Below, piece by piece: positions 1 to 10,347 of a stretch of 64,000 nucleotides of DNA. Position 1 is the stretch's first letter. The number at the start of each line of letters is the position of its first letter. The position numbers and the translations under genes were made by a program. This stretch comes from CAVSUB01 sp963730995. GTDB taxonomy: Bacteria > Acidobacteriota > Vicinamibacteria > Vicinamibacterales > 2-12-FULL-66-21. The DNA is taken from assembly GCA_963730995.1 (NCBI GenBank), contig CAVSUB010000002.1, positions 186,001 through 250,000 of the forward strand, in the 5' to 3' direction. The notes beneath the pieces are model-generated. The model did no database searches. It saw only the letters and a program-made list of their open reading frames with translations, and was not told where the DNA came from.

Positions 1-140
1 GGCCGGGGACCGTTGGTTCCCGGATCGTTCAGCCTGCTGGTCATCGAACGCAGCCCTGCGAAATAAACTCGCCGGGCAGACGGACGTTCTGGGCTCGCGG
101 ACACGGGAAGCGAGATGAATGGCTGGCCGCGGCCGCTCAC
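1..140 (-). CDS. Partial gene running off the window edge, unidentified
   Basis: A reading frame on the minus strand starts with GTG at 140 and stays open to base 1. The GTG overlaps the CbiB stop codon as GTGA, the coupling used elsewhere in this operon, and an in-frame ATG lies at 44. Only about 46 residues are visible and I recognise no motif. By position a cobalamin gene such as a threonine-phosphate decarboxylase, CobU or CobS would fit, but that is only inference. If translation really begins at the internal ATG, the bases between are spacer. Confidence 0.35.
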   Translation of the reverse strand, partial: MSGRGQPFISLPVSASPERPSARRVYFAGLRSMTSRLNDPGTNGPR

Positions 141-1126
141 GCCAGGAGCCTTCCGGCCGCCAGCAGCCCCGCCGCTGCGATCGAAACCACAGTAACGCCA
201 GCTCCAAGTGTCAGCGCGATCGCCCGGACAACGTCCGAGCCGGTCGAGAGCGGAGGGTCGTTCGGATCGCCTACCCACAGATCGGTCACCTGAACGCTCT
301 TGAGCCAAATCGGTCCAACGATGCGTCGCTCGAGCGCGCCGGCAGTCGCCGCCTCGCTCCAGCCGGAGTTGGGACCAAGGAGCAGCGCGTGCTGCCCCAG
401 GCCGACACGCCACGCCTTCCTGCCCGATAAACCGGGCGCGACGAGCGCGACGGCCACGATGACGAGCCAGGTCAGGCGCGCGGGCACGTAGTTCATCACG
501 TCGTCCAGGCGCGCGCCGCACCATCCGAATCGCAGGTACTGAGGCGTCTTGTAACCCACCATCGAATCCATGGTGCTGACGATCTTGAACAGCACGAGCC
601 CCGGCAGGCCCGCGAGCACATACCAGAACACGGGGCTCACGAAACCGTCGGTGAGGTTCTCGCTGAGGCTCTCGACCGCAGCGCGACGGCACGCGGGGCC
701 GTCCATGCGATCCGTGTCCCGGCCGACGAGTGCGCTCACGGCGAGGCGCGCGCCGGCCACGTCATCGCGCCGCACGGCCGATTCGATCCTCCACACGTGG
801 TGCAGGAGATCGCCGAGGGCGAGCAGAGAGTAGACCACGAGCACGTGCACCAGCCAGGCCGCGCGCGTCGAGATCGAAAGCGCGAGCGCCATGACAGCTG
901 CAAATGCCGGCAGCCACAAGACGACGAGCAGAATGAAGAGCAGGATTCCACCGCCGTAGCCGTCGGCGCCGGATGCACGCAGGCGCGCTTCGAACCACTG
1001 CAGCGTCCGGCCGAAGAGCCGTACGGGGTGCGCCGGATAGACCGGGTCACCCAGGATCAGATCGATCGCGACGGCGACCACCAGGGCCGCCGGCTCGGGC
1101 GAGAGCGATCGCCAGAGCTCAATCAC
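137..1126 (-). CDS. cbiB: Adenosylcobinamide-phosphate synthase CbiB/CobD
   Basis: A 329-residue integral membrane protein that attaches the aminopropanol (phosphate) arm to adenosylcobyric acid, making adenosylcobinamide (phosphate). Family hallmarks include the N-terminal DLILGDPVYPAHPVRLFGR, the central SENLTDGFVSPVFWY and the following MVGYKTPQYLRFGWCGARLD stretch. Hydrophobic segments are spread along the chain. Length fits the family (about 310-330). The start is GTG at 1126, overlapping the end of cbiZ by 8 bases, so it is the penultimate visible gene of the leftward cobalamin operon. It acts directly downstream of CobQ and rebuilds what CbiZ takes apart. Confident call. Confidence 0.93.
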   Translation of the reverse strand: MIELWRSLSPEPAALVVAVAIDLILGDPVYPAHPVRLFGRTLQWFEARLRASGADGYGGGILLFILLVVLWLPAFAAVMALALSISTRAAWLVHVLVVYSLLALGDLLHHVWRIESAVRRDDVAGARLAVSALVGRDTDRMDGPACRRAAVESLSENLTDGFVSPVFWYVLAGLPGLVLFKIVSTMDSMVGYKTPQYLRFGWCGARLDDVMNYVPARLTWLVIVAVALVAPGLSGRKAWRVGLGQHALLLGPNSGWSEAATAGALERRIVGPIWLKSVQVTDLWVGDPNDPPLSTGSDVVRAIALTLGAGVTVVSIAAAGLLAAGRLLA

Positions 1127-2271
1127 CAGCTCGCCACTTCTCGGACCATCCCAGTGCGACCGCTCTGAGAACGAGGGCCTTCACGTCGCCTGCCGCATAC
1201 GTCCGCAGGCGCGAGCGGAACTCTGGCCAGCGGTGCGCCTGTGCGGCAAGATTCGCCGCGAGCAGTGCGGCCTGCTGCGCCATCGCATCATCGGCAACCG
1301 ACGCCGGCAGCGTGCCGTAGCGCACTCGATCCGCGACGACGGCCAGTGCGTGCGCCGCCGCACCGACGAGCGGCTCATAGAAGGCAGCCTTGCTGTTCTT
1401 CTTGAGGAGCTCCAGGTCGCCTGCGTTCAAGAAGGGCGCGATATCCTCGAACAGCGTGGCCTCGCGCACGCCGAATCGACCGAGCGCGTGGAAGACGCCT
1501 CGCGTGTAGCTCACCTCGAGGCCGTTCTGCCAGCGCAGCGCCTCGAGGGTCGCGTTTCTCGTTGCCAACCCGATCATCTCCCCGAGCTTCATGTGCGGGA
1601 CTGGCGGAGGTGAGCGCCTTGCTGCCGGATGCGGGCACGGCGACACAGTACTGATCTGTTCCTGTGCCGGTGGCGAGATCGATGTGCAGCTTGCTCGGCA
1701 CAGCCAACCGCTGCAGCGCGGCCGTCTTGCCCTCCGTCATCGTGACCACCACGCGCGCCATTGCGGCAGGTGTCAGCGGCCGATTGATGAGGAGCATCGT
1801 GTTGATCGTTCCAGCGAACACGGGGACCTTCTGCATGCCTGCATCGGTCTCCCGCCAGGTCGCCGGCTCGCCTGCGGATGTGGCGTTGCCCTCGACGCCC
1901 GCTGTCACGGCCGCGGTGACCGACACGTCATCGTCGCACTCGCGCGCGATGGCGACGTAGTTCATGTTCGCCGCGGTGCCCATGACGGCCGTCCGATCGG
2001 CTGGTAGTCCGGCCTCCTCGCAGACGCGATCGTGGTACGCCTCCATGCCGGCTTCGGCGATCACGCGATGCCTGTCGAGATGAGCAGTACCTTCGCAGCT
2101 CTGATGGTTGACCAGCCAGCCCAGGTGCTCCGCCCATCCGCCATGCCGGACGGACGTGCTGATCACGTGGTGGCCGCCTTTCAGCTCGGCGACGAGAAAC
2201 CTGCCGGCGCGCCGCAATTCGAAGAGCGGCTCGCTGCGCAGGCTCTCCCACCTGTTCTCGAGTTCTGTCAT
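1119..2271 (-). CDS. cbiZ: Adenosylcobinamide amidohydrolase CbiZ, one frameshift
   Basis: CbiZ removes the aminopropanol-linked lower loop from adenosylcobinamide or incomplete corrinoids, giving adenosylcobyric acid that CbiB can use again. The upstream part (ATG at 2271) carries the family stretches TSVRHGGWAEHLGWLVNHQS, GTAANMNYVAIA, VTAGVEGNATSAG, GTINTMLL and ATGTGTDQYCV. The frame breaks near 1595: the expected continuation SPHMKLGEMIG is found one base out of register, and removing one base in CCCGCACATG restores about 383 residues. A C-terminal extension of about 130 residues follows the core domain. The start lies 2 bases after the CobQ stop. I read the shift as a sequence error, because the sequence is intact on both sides. 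Confidence 0.85.
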
Positions 2272-2273
2272 CG

Positions 2274-3690
2274 TCAGTCAAACCCCAGGCGGTCGAGATG
2301 GCGGCCGTGCTGCTCGAACCACAGCGCCAGTTGTTTGTAGTGCACGGCCTTGTCGGCGGTGGCGGGCATCGTGATGCCGAGAATCTCCGAGCACACGTCA
2401 CGGTTCTCGAAGGCATCCGTGCAGGTACGTGCCAATGACCCCGTCACGCCGGAAGCCATCCGTCGTTCCATCCTCGAGCATCGCGAACGGAACGACCGTG
2501 GCCGCGGCGTCGGTGCTGGTGACGCCGACGTGGATCTCGTATCCGCCGAACGTCACGCCGCCTGCCGTGGTCGCGCGAACGGCTCGCGTCCGTTTCTCGC
2601 ACGTCAACGTCGTGCACGCGGGAATCAGACCCAACCCCGGGGCCGACTTCACATCCGACTCGATGCCCGTCGGATCGTCGATCTGGCGGCCGAGCATCTG
2701 GAACCCCGCACAGATGCCCACGACACGCGTGCCGCTGCGATGCTGCGACAGAATCCAGTCGGCCAGGCCTGCGGCACGAAGCCAGCTTAGATCCGCAATC
2801 GTGTTCTTGCTGCCGGGCAGCACGATGACGTCGTAGTCGCCGGCGGGCGGCGCCGCAATCCAGTCCGCCCACGTCAGAAGCCGGAAGTCAGTCGCGTTCG
2901 ACAGGTGCGGCAATCTGACGATCGCGATGCGCGCGCCTGGGGGTGCCGGCGTTTGCGGCCTGGTCTTCAGCGCGAGGCTGTCCTCCGCGTCCAGGTGGAT
3001 GTCGGCGGCGAACGGGAACACACCGAAGCAGGGCGCCTCCGTCTCGCGTTCCAGCAGACCCACGCCATCGTCGAATAGCGTCACGTCACCACGAAACCTG
3101 TTGATGGCGAAACCGCGAAACAGCGCCCTCTCCTCGGGAGAAAGAAGGTGTGTTGTTCCGATCACCGAGGCGAAGACGCCTCCCCGCTCGATATCAGCCA
3201 CCAGGATCCAGGGCGCTCGAATCCGGGTCACCAGGCCGAGGTTCACCAGGTCGTGCTGACGCAGATTCAACTCCGAGACGCTGCCTGCTCCTTCGATGAT
3301 GACGGCATCGAAGCGACTGGCCAGATCCTGATACGCCGCTGAGACGATCGGTCGCAATTCCTCCGCGTGCGTGTAGTACTCGCGGGCGCTCAGCGTTTTC
3401 CAGAGGCGGCCGTTCACGATCACCTGACTGCGCCCGTTTCCGCCCGGCTTGAGCAGAATCGGGTTCATCGAGGGCTCGGGCTCGACGCCGCACGCTTCCG
3501 CCTGCGCGACCTGCGCGCGTCCGATCTCTCCGCCCAGGCGACATGGGTAGGAGTTGTTCGACATGTTCTGGGCTTTGAACGGCGCGACCGACACGCCCCG
3601 CCGCCGGAGCCACGCGCAGATGGCCGTGACCATCCAGCTCTTGCCGGCATTCGAGGACGTCCCCCCGACGAACAGCGACCGGGCCTTCAT
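2274..3690 (-). CDS. cobQ: Cobyric acid synthase CobQ/CbiP, frameshift near C-terminus
   Basis: Glutamine-dependent amidation of adenosylcobyrinic acid a,c-diamide at the b, d, e and g positions to cobyric acid. The N-terminal P-loop-like GGTSSNAGKSW, the FKAQNMSNNSY segment and EGAGS mark the synthetase domain. GICAGFQMLG with its nucleophile Cys marks the class I glutamine amidotransferase domain, followed by YEIHVG. The frame breaks after GTYLHG near 2416: one extra base separates it from the rest (AFENRDVC and onward, stop at 2274). Corrected length is about 471 residues. ATG at 3690 is preferred over GTG at 3699 because the domain begins directly there. It lies 31 bases after the ChlI/D-like gene. 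Confidence 0.88.
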
Positions 3691-3721
3691 CGTAGACACC
3701 GCTGAGAGGCCGTCGGCGCCC

Positions 3722-5431
3722 TCACGCGATCTCCTGAATCAGCCGCACGGCGTGAGCCTGGTCCAGCTCCGCCAAACGCACGCAGGTCGCACGCATCGCG
3801 GCAGCGAGCTTCTGCGGATTGCCTGTCGATCGCCGGGCTTCCTCGGTGTCGATCACGAGGGCCGTGCAGTTCAGCGCAGCCGCCGCGACGAGCGCATCGG
3901 ACCACGCGTCAGCGCTTCGAAGAGGCACGTTGGCGTGTCCGTCCGTGATCAAGACCGCGACCGCGTTGTCCGTCACATAACGCGCCGCCAGCTCGAACGC
4001 GTGAGCGAGGGGCGTTCGGCCGCCTGTCGGTAAGTATTCGAGCGCACGATCCGCGTCCTCGCGCGACGAAGTGGGCTCGACGAGCACCTGCGACTCGGCC
4101 CCTCGGCACGCAATGACCACGACCTCGTCATGAGGGCCCTGGGAGGCCGCGAGAAGCCCGCTCACCGCGCCTTTCACCAGGGTCATGCGTTCGTGAACGG
4201 CGTGCGACCCGCTGGAATCGACGATGAAGATGAAGCGCGTGGAAACGCGGGGCGATCGAACGCGTTCGTAGAGGTCATCTGTCGTGAGTCGAGCGGCTCC
4301 GGTATGAATCACGGCATGGAGAAGCGATTGCCGAATGTCCAGCTCGCCCGGCTTTTCGGACCGGCGGGTAGTGACGACGGGACCGATCGGGGGCCCGGAC
4401 TCACCAGATGCCTTGCCTGGGCGGCCTCCGGGATGATCGACAGTGAGACGCGGCGCTACGATCGAAGCGGCCTCGAACACGCGGTCGAGCGCGCTGTCAT
4501 CCGATGATGACGCCTCTCCTTGCCTGGACTGCCCTGCCGGACGCTCGGGCGAAGGTGGCTGTGTGGGCGGCCGACGTGTCGCAGCCGCGCGGTGGGCCAG
4601 TGCCAGCGGAAGGACAACGTCGACGTGCGCCTCGCAGACGGCATCCGATCCGTCGAGTGCGGCATGCGCGCGGCTGGCGCGGACGACGGCGAGATCCGCG
4701 CGCAACGATCTGACGTCGTGTTCGGCGACACGCGTGGCTACGTATTGCAGCACCTCCCGATGGAGCTGCACGCTGTTGAGTCTCGCCCTGGCCGACGCCA
4801 GGTTCCCGGCCACGGATAACTGCGCCTCGGCCCAGGCGACGGCGAACGCTGCGGGATCGCGATCGAATGCGAGGCGCCGCTCGAGCACTTCACACCTGAG
4901 CTCGATGTCCGTCGGCGCCTGGACATCAGCGGCGAGGGCGAATCGATCGAGCAGTTGGGGCCGCAATGCTCCCTCTTCGGGGTTCATCGAACCGAGCAGG
5001 ACGAAGTCCGCCGGCTGACTCGCGCTGAGCCCATCCCGCTCGAGTATGTGCACACCGCTCGCAACCGCATCGAGAAGCGTGTCTGCGAGGTGATCCGGGA
5101 GCAGGTTCACTTCGTCTACATACAGGACGCCACCGTTCGCCTCCGCGAGGAGTCCCGGCTTCAATATCGGCTCGCCGCTCAGCGCCTTCTCGACGTCGAG
5201 ACCTCCAAGCAGCCGATCCTCGGTCGCACCGATTGGCAGCGTGACGAAGGGAGCGTGCGAGTCGAGGAGCGCCGCCAGCCCCCTCGCCGCCGTGCTCTTC
5301 CCGGCTCCCTTGTCGCCCCGCACGACCACGCTGAGCCGACGGTCGATCGCAGCCAGCTGAAGGGCCAGCTTCAGATTGTCGAGGCCGACCAGTGCGGTGA
5401 AGGGAAAACAGGAGAACGGCGGCGTAGTCAT
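3722..5431 (-). CDS. Fused ChlI-ChlD-type chelatase AAA/VWA subunit partnering CobN
   Basis: 569 residues. Residues about 1-300 form an AAA+ ATPase of the magnesium chelatase I type with Walker A GDKGAGKS, Walker B VLYVDEVNLL and sensor SMNPEEG. A Pro/Ser-rich acidic linker follows. The C-terminal quarter is a VWA domain with MIDAS residues DSSGS, TGGRTPL and ITDGH. Start ATG at 5431 overlaps the CobN stop (ATGA). Known biology: CobN-class chelatases need an AAA+ I and a VWA D partner (ChlI/ChlD or CobS/CobT). Since it sits next to cobN with no chlorophyll genes, I infer it is the ATPase engine of a cobaltochelatase rather than of a magnesium chelatase. The single-chain I-D arrangement is a recognised form. 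Confidence 0.87.
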   Translation of the reverse strand: MTTPPFSCFPFTALVGLDNLKLALQLAAIDRRLSVVVRGDKGAGKSTAARGLAALLDSHAPFVTLPIGATEDRLLGGLDVEKALSGEPILKPGLLAEANGGVLYVDEVNLLPDHLADTLLDAVASGVHILERDGLSASQPADFVLLGSMNPEEGALRPQLLDRFALAADVQAPTDIELRCEVLERRLAFDRDPAAFAVAWAEAQLSVAGNLASARARLNSVQLHREVLQYVATRVAEHDVRSLRADLAVVRASRAHAALDGSDAVCEAHVDVVLPLALAHRAAATRRPPTQPPSPERPAGQSRQGEASSSDDSALDRVFEAASIVAPRLTVDHPGGRPGKASGESGPPIGPVVTTRRSEKPGELDIRQSLLHAVIHTGAARLTTDDLYERVRSPRVSTRFIFIVDSSGSHAVHERMTLVKGAVSGLLAASQGPHDEVVVIACRGAESQVLVEPTSSREDADRALEYLPTGGRTPLAHAFELAARYVTDNAVAVLITDGHANVPLRSADAWSDALVAAAALNCTALVIDTEEARRSTGNPQKLAAAMRATCVRLAELDQAHAVRLIQEIA

Positions 5432-8400
5432 GAACGCACCTGCACGCGCTCGCCTCGCATTTCGACGAAGCCTTCGGCTTTCAACCGCACATCCTGCAAG
5501 GCCGCCAGTGTCTCCGGAGCCGCATTTTCCCAGAGGCCGCGATCCGCGGCTTCGAGCAGCCTGTCGGCGATCGCATGGAGCGCCCACGGATTCGACTGTT
5601 CCAGGAACTGCTGCATTTCGGGCGCAAGGGCGTACTCCGCCGCCAGGCCCTGGTAGCCGAGATCGGGAGCCACGTGCGCGGTCGCGTCGAATCCGAAGAT
5701 GTAGTTCACTGTCGCGGCGAGCTCGAGTCCCCCCTTGTACCCGTGACGGCGAATGCTGGCGAGCCACTTGGGGTTCACGACGCGAGAACGATACACGCGC
5801 AGCGCTTCTTCGCGGAGATCGCGCACCTTCGCCGTGTCCGGGCGCGAGCTGTCTCCAAAGTACATCTTTGGCTGCCTGCCCGTGAGCGATCGCACTGAAG
5901 CGATCATCCCGCCGTGGAACTGGTAGTAGTCATCGGAATCGAAGATGTCGTGCTCCCGGTTGTCCTGATTGTGAACGGCCACTTCGATCTGGCGCAGCCG
6001 GTCGGTGAATACGTCGCGGGCGTCCACGCCGTCGGCCCCGCGACCGTAGGCGTAGCCGCCCCATTCGACGAAGACCGTGGCGAAATCGCGGTCGTCCCGC
6101 CAATGGCGCGTATCGATCAAATGTTGAATGCCCGCACCGTATGCGCCAGGCTTCGCGCCGAAGATGCGATACCGGGCCCTCGCCTCGACCTCGTCCAGCG
6201 AATCCTCCGTCGGCCGCGCAACTTCCTCCACATAGTGCTTGCGGGGAAAGTTCATATCCGGCGGCTCGTCCAGGGCTACGACGAGCTCGACGGCGCGATC
6301 GACGAGTGTGATGAGGTGCGGAAACGCGTCCCGGAAGAATCCACTGATCCGCAGCGTGACGTCGATCCGGGGTCTTCCCAGGCGCTCAATCGGGATCACC
6401 GCGAGGTCCTGAATCCGCCGGGACTGCGGATCCCACACAGGCTCCACGCCCAACAGCGCCAGAACCTCCGCGACGTCGTCGCCTTGCGTCCGCATCTGGG
6501 ACGTGCCCCAGGCACCGAGCCCGATCATCTCGGGGTAGCGGCCCTCTTCCGCGAGATGGCGCGCGAGCACCTCGCGGGCGAGCTGCTCTCCGACCCGCCA
6601 CGCCGCCTGCGACGGAACGGCCCGCGGATCGACGGCAAAGAAATTCCGGCCGGTGGGAAGGATGTGGGCCATGCCGCGCGTGGGCGCTCCGGCGGGGCCA
6701 GGCGGAACGTATCGACCGGCCAGTGCATCCAGGACGTGGTCCACTTCGTCGGTCACCAGCTCCAGCGCCGGCACGAGCGAGCGACAGGCGAACCGCAGGC
6801 AGTCCTGAACGGCGGCGTCCGCGCGTCCCAGCCGGCGACTCACGAGCGGATCGACCGAGCGTTCTTCGAAGCCCGCGTCCTCGAGAAGGACGAACAGGTC
6901 GCGCGCCAGGGCTTCCAGCCGTTCGATCGCGTCCGCATGAGAGACGCACGATGAGCCGTCGACTTCCGATGGCGCATCGAAGCGGGCGCCCGGTGCGACC
7001 AGCAGGCTCTGCAGATCCAGGCCGAACGCACGCGCCAGCGACGCCTGAAGGCCTGGCACCGCGCCGTTCGGAAGCCGCGTCAACGCACGCAGCGTGTCAG
7101 GGAGCTTCGGCATGACGCCGAGCGCATGAAGGCCATCACGGATCTGGGCGGTACCGAGCTCGCACAGGTATCCGTCGATGTCTTCGATCAGGTGTGCGAC
7201 GTCGTTCCCGCTCATCTCGGCAAGCGTCGCGGGCACGCCTTCCTGCGTCAACTCCTCGTCCCATTCGTGCTTGTGATCGCCGTGGTCGCGCGCCAGCATC
7301 GTGCGGAGGTCGAGGTCCGCCTGGAGCTGTGCCTGCTGAATCAGCTCCCAGATCTGCTGCTGGATGATGGGGAGGCGCGTCGCATCGAGCTTCTCCGCGG
7401 CGTAGTACTCGTTGACGAGATCGTTGAGAGCCGCAAGCGGCCCATAGGCATCCGCGGACGTCATCGGCGGCATCAGGTGATCGACGATCACGGCATGACC
7501 GCGGCGCTTGGCCTGACTGCCTTCGCCAGGGTCGTTGACGATGAACGGATACACGAGGGGCAGGTCGCCGAGCAGCGCGTCGGGAAAGCACTCGTTCGAC
7601 AGCCCGACGCCCTTTCCGGGCAACCACTCGAGCGTGCCGTGCTTGCCGACGTGCACGATCGCGTCCGCGGCCCAGCCGCCCTCCGCAACGGGCGCCCCCA
7701 ACCATCGGTAGAAGGCGGCGTAGTGATGCGCCGGCGGAAGATCCGGCGTGTGGTAGATCGCGTCGGGATTCATCCCGTAGCCGCGCGGCGGCTGGAGCGC
7801 GACAATCGCGTTGCCGAAGGCCATGGCCGCAAACAGGTAGTCATCGTCATCGCTCCATGGCTCTTTCGTGACGGCTCGCGCCGTACTGGCGGCCTTGGAG
7901 CTGATCTTTTTGTCAATGCGGCGGTCCGGGCTGCGCAGCGTGTCGCCACGGTCGGTCGGCACTCCCCACCACTCTTCCATGCGTTTCCGCGATGCAGCCG
8001 GTAGCGCTCTGAACACGATGCAGTATCGCGAGCGTGCGAAACGCTCGGCGGTCGCGGGATTGAGCGGATGTTCCTCGTCGTAGCTGCCGCGCGCGAGCAG
8101 CTCCGTCATCAATCCGTCGCTCGTTTCCGGCACGCCATCGATCGAATAGCCATCGCGGCGCATGGCCCGGAGCAGCGTCAGCAGGCTGGCAGGCGCATCG
8201 AGGCCGACGGCGTTTCCGACTTGCGATGCCTTCGAAGACGAGTTCGTCAGCACGAAGGCGACACGCACGTCTCGACGAGGAAGCCGTCTCCTGCTGCTCG
8301 AGCGCGTCGATCATCTCGTCGATGAACGCGACATTGCCTGTGAGCGCATGTGCCCGATAGAAGAGGATCGCTGCCGTCGGCTTCGACGGATCCCGCCGCT

Positions 8401-9361
8401 GCTCCCAATCTGCGATCGTCGCGTTCTCCACTTCCGGCAGGTAGACGCCGTGTTCGGGCGTCGCCAGTGGCGGCGCGCTCCCGTAGCCGGTCAGCAGCAA
8501 TCGGTCGGCCAGGAACCTGATGCACTCGCCGAGATTGTGGTCGCCCCCAAGCGTGAGGTAGGTGCGTACAGCGTCGACCACGTCCGGACCGGCGGTGCTG
8601 ACCCGCGCGAAGTCCGCTCTCGGTTCGCCCGTTCCACTCACCACGACCAAGGGCACCGTACGCTCGATCGACCACGCACGCAACCGGTCGAACCCGGGCA
8701 CGCCCTCCAGTTCGCCATGCAGACGAAGGACGAGCACCTGTACGCCAGCCAAGGCACCGTCGAGCAGCAACGAGAGCTGCTCGTCGGTCTGCACGCGCAC
8801 GAGGGATACGCCGAGCACGTCGAGATCCGACGGCAGCACCGTGCGCGCTCGTCTCAGCGCCAACAGATCGGTGTCGGCGTGCGACAGGAGCGCGATCCGC
8901 TGGCCCCCGGACTCGCCCGGTGAAACGCTGGCGGCCGGAATTTCCGTCCCGGGCCGCACGTCCCAGTCGTAGTAGTTGAAGACGTACTCGGTCAGCTCCG
9001 AGGGCGGCGCGACAAAGCGATCCGCCTGAACCATCGTTTCGATGTAGTCGTAGATCAGGCGAACGTGCCACGGCGTATTGACTGAGTGGAACCAGACGGC
9101 CCTGCCGTCGAAGACAAGGCTGGCAACGTTCGCGAGCGCGCAGGGACCGAGGCATCCCGCCTTGGTCAGGTGCACGACATTCCGGAGCTTCCGTCGCAGC
9201 CATTCGTCCTTGAACGTGTCGACCGGAACGGCCGCGTAGCCGCGCTCCGTGCGGCCGCAGCAGCAGCCCGTGAAGCAGTACGAGAGGTGCGCACGGCGCT
9301 GGACGACGTTGATCGTGCGGCCGTCGGCACGCACGACTCGCGCCCTGAACATCCGCGTCAT
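5428..9361 (-). CDS. cobN: CobN cobaltochelatase with N-terminal 2Fe-2S ferredoxin domain, one frameshift
   Basis: About 1310 residues once a single frameshift near 8270-8295 is repaired. Residues about 1-140 are a thioredoxin-fold (2Fe-2S) ferredoxin with the cysteine groups CFTGCCCGR and GCLGPCALANV and the DGRAVWFHSVN strand. The rest is the CobN catalytic subunit: HADTDLLALRRA, then after the break GKHGTLEWLPGKG, LPTGRNFFAVDPRAVP, IGLGAWGTSQMRTQGDD, and the C-terminal FGFDATAHVAPD. CobN inserts cobalt into hydrogenobyrinate a,c-diamide using ATP hydrolysed by its partner. ATG at 9361 overlaps the BtuC stop (ATGA), and its stop overlaps the I-D gene (ATGA). CobN-linked ferredoxins are usually separate genes, so the fusion is notable. 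The break is one extra base, most likely an error. Confidence 0.9.
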
Positions 9362-10347
9362 CGAGTGCCTCCCTGCCGGACCACCCAGATCAGGTAGGGT
9401 CCCCCGATGAAAGCCGTTATCGCGCCGGCGGGGATCTCGGCGGGTGCGAGCAGCACGCGACCAAGCGCATCACAGGACGCCAGCAGTACTCCGCCGAGCA
9501 GGAATGCACATGGCATCACGAGGCGATCGTCGCCGCCGAGCCGTGCCCGAAGCAGATGCGGAATGACGAGGCCGACGAAGCCGATGGGACCCGTCAACGC
9601 AACCGTGGCCGCCGCCAGGATCGAACCGGCGATGTACCCGTGGAACAACGCTCGCTTCACTTGCGCGCCCCGCGTTGCCGCCCAGGCCTCTCCCACGGCG
9701 AGAAGGTTCCATTGACGCCCCTGACGGATGATGATGAACCCGGTGGCCACGACCATCAGCACATAAGCCAGCAGCGTCGTCCCTTCGATCGCGTCCAGGC
9801 CGCCAATGAGCCAGCGCGAGATCGCAAAGGACTGCGACATGCCGGTCAGTCCGTAGACGAGCAGGATGAGTGCCGCGCAGACGCTGTTGATTGCGATACC
9901 GGCGAGCAGGAGGCTGGACGACGAGAGGTGGCCGCCACGGGTAGCCGCTCCCATCACGACGAACAGAATCACGCCAGCTCCGGCGAGGGCTCCTGCCCAC
10001 ACTCCCACGACGCCGGCGACCACGTGCCAGTCGAACGCGATGGCGAGGACGGCGCCGAGCGAGGCCCCGGTAGAGACGCCCAGCGTGTATGGCGTCGCCA
10101 GCGCATCGCGCAGCATCGACTGAAACAGGCTGCCCGCCAGCGCCAGCGCGCCGCCCGCGAAAAGACCGAGCAGCGTTCGAGACAGACGGAGATTCGTCAG
10201 AATCGACCAGTCGGGATCCTGACGCTGCCAGACGCGCCCCCAGTCGAGAGTACTCGGCCCGACGAATGGCAGGAGCAGAGCCGCCGCTGCAAACAGCAGC
10301 GCCGATCCGCCAATCCACGCGACGACCGATCGTCGTCTCATCAGCAT
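9358..10347 (-). CDS. btuC: Corrinoid ABC importer permease BtuC (FecCD family)
   Basis: 329 residues with about ten hydrophobic helices. Family signatures are LRLSRTLLGLFAGGALALAG, SLFQSMLRDALATPYTLGVS, STGASLGAVLA, GLVIPHLLR and the terminal FIGGPYLIWVV. ATG at 10347 forms a TGATG overlap with the stop of btuD, and its own stop overlaps cobN (ATGA), so btuF-btuD-btuC-cobN are translationally coupled. It forms the inner-membrane channel for the BtuF-delivered substrate. FecCD permeases also carry ferric siderophores and haem. Cobalamin is preferred here because of the riboswitch and the biosynthetic neighbours. Confidence 0.86.
   Translation of the reverse strand: MLMRRRSVVAWIGGSALLFAAAALLLPFVGPSTLDWGRVWQRQDPDWSILTNLRLSRTLLGLFAGGALALAGSLFQSMLRDALATPYTLGVSTGASLGAVLAIAFDWHVVAGVVGVWAGALAGAGVILFVVMGAATRGGHLSSSSLLLAGIAINSVCAALILLVYGLTGMSQSFAISRWLIGGLDAIEGTTLLAYVLMVVATGFIIIRQGRQWNLLAVGEAWAATRGAQVKRALFHGYIAGSILAAATVALTGPIGFVGLVIPHLLRARLGGDDRLVMPCAFLLGGVLLASCDALGRVLLAPAEIPAGAITAFIGGPYLIWVVRQGGTR

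Noticed and set aside
3722..5431. Magnesium chelatase of chlorophyll synthesis
   Set aside because: No bch or chl genes around; it overlaps cobN and lies in a cobalamin riboswitch operon.
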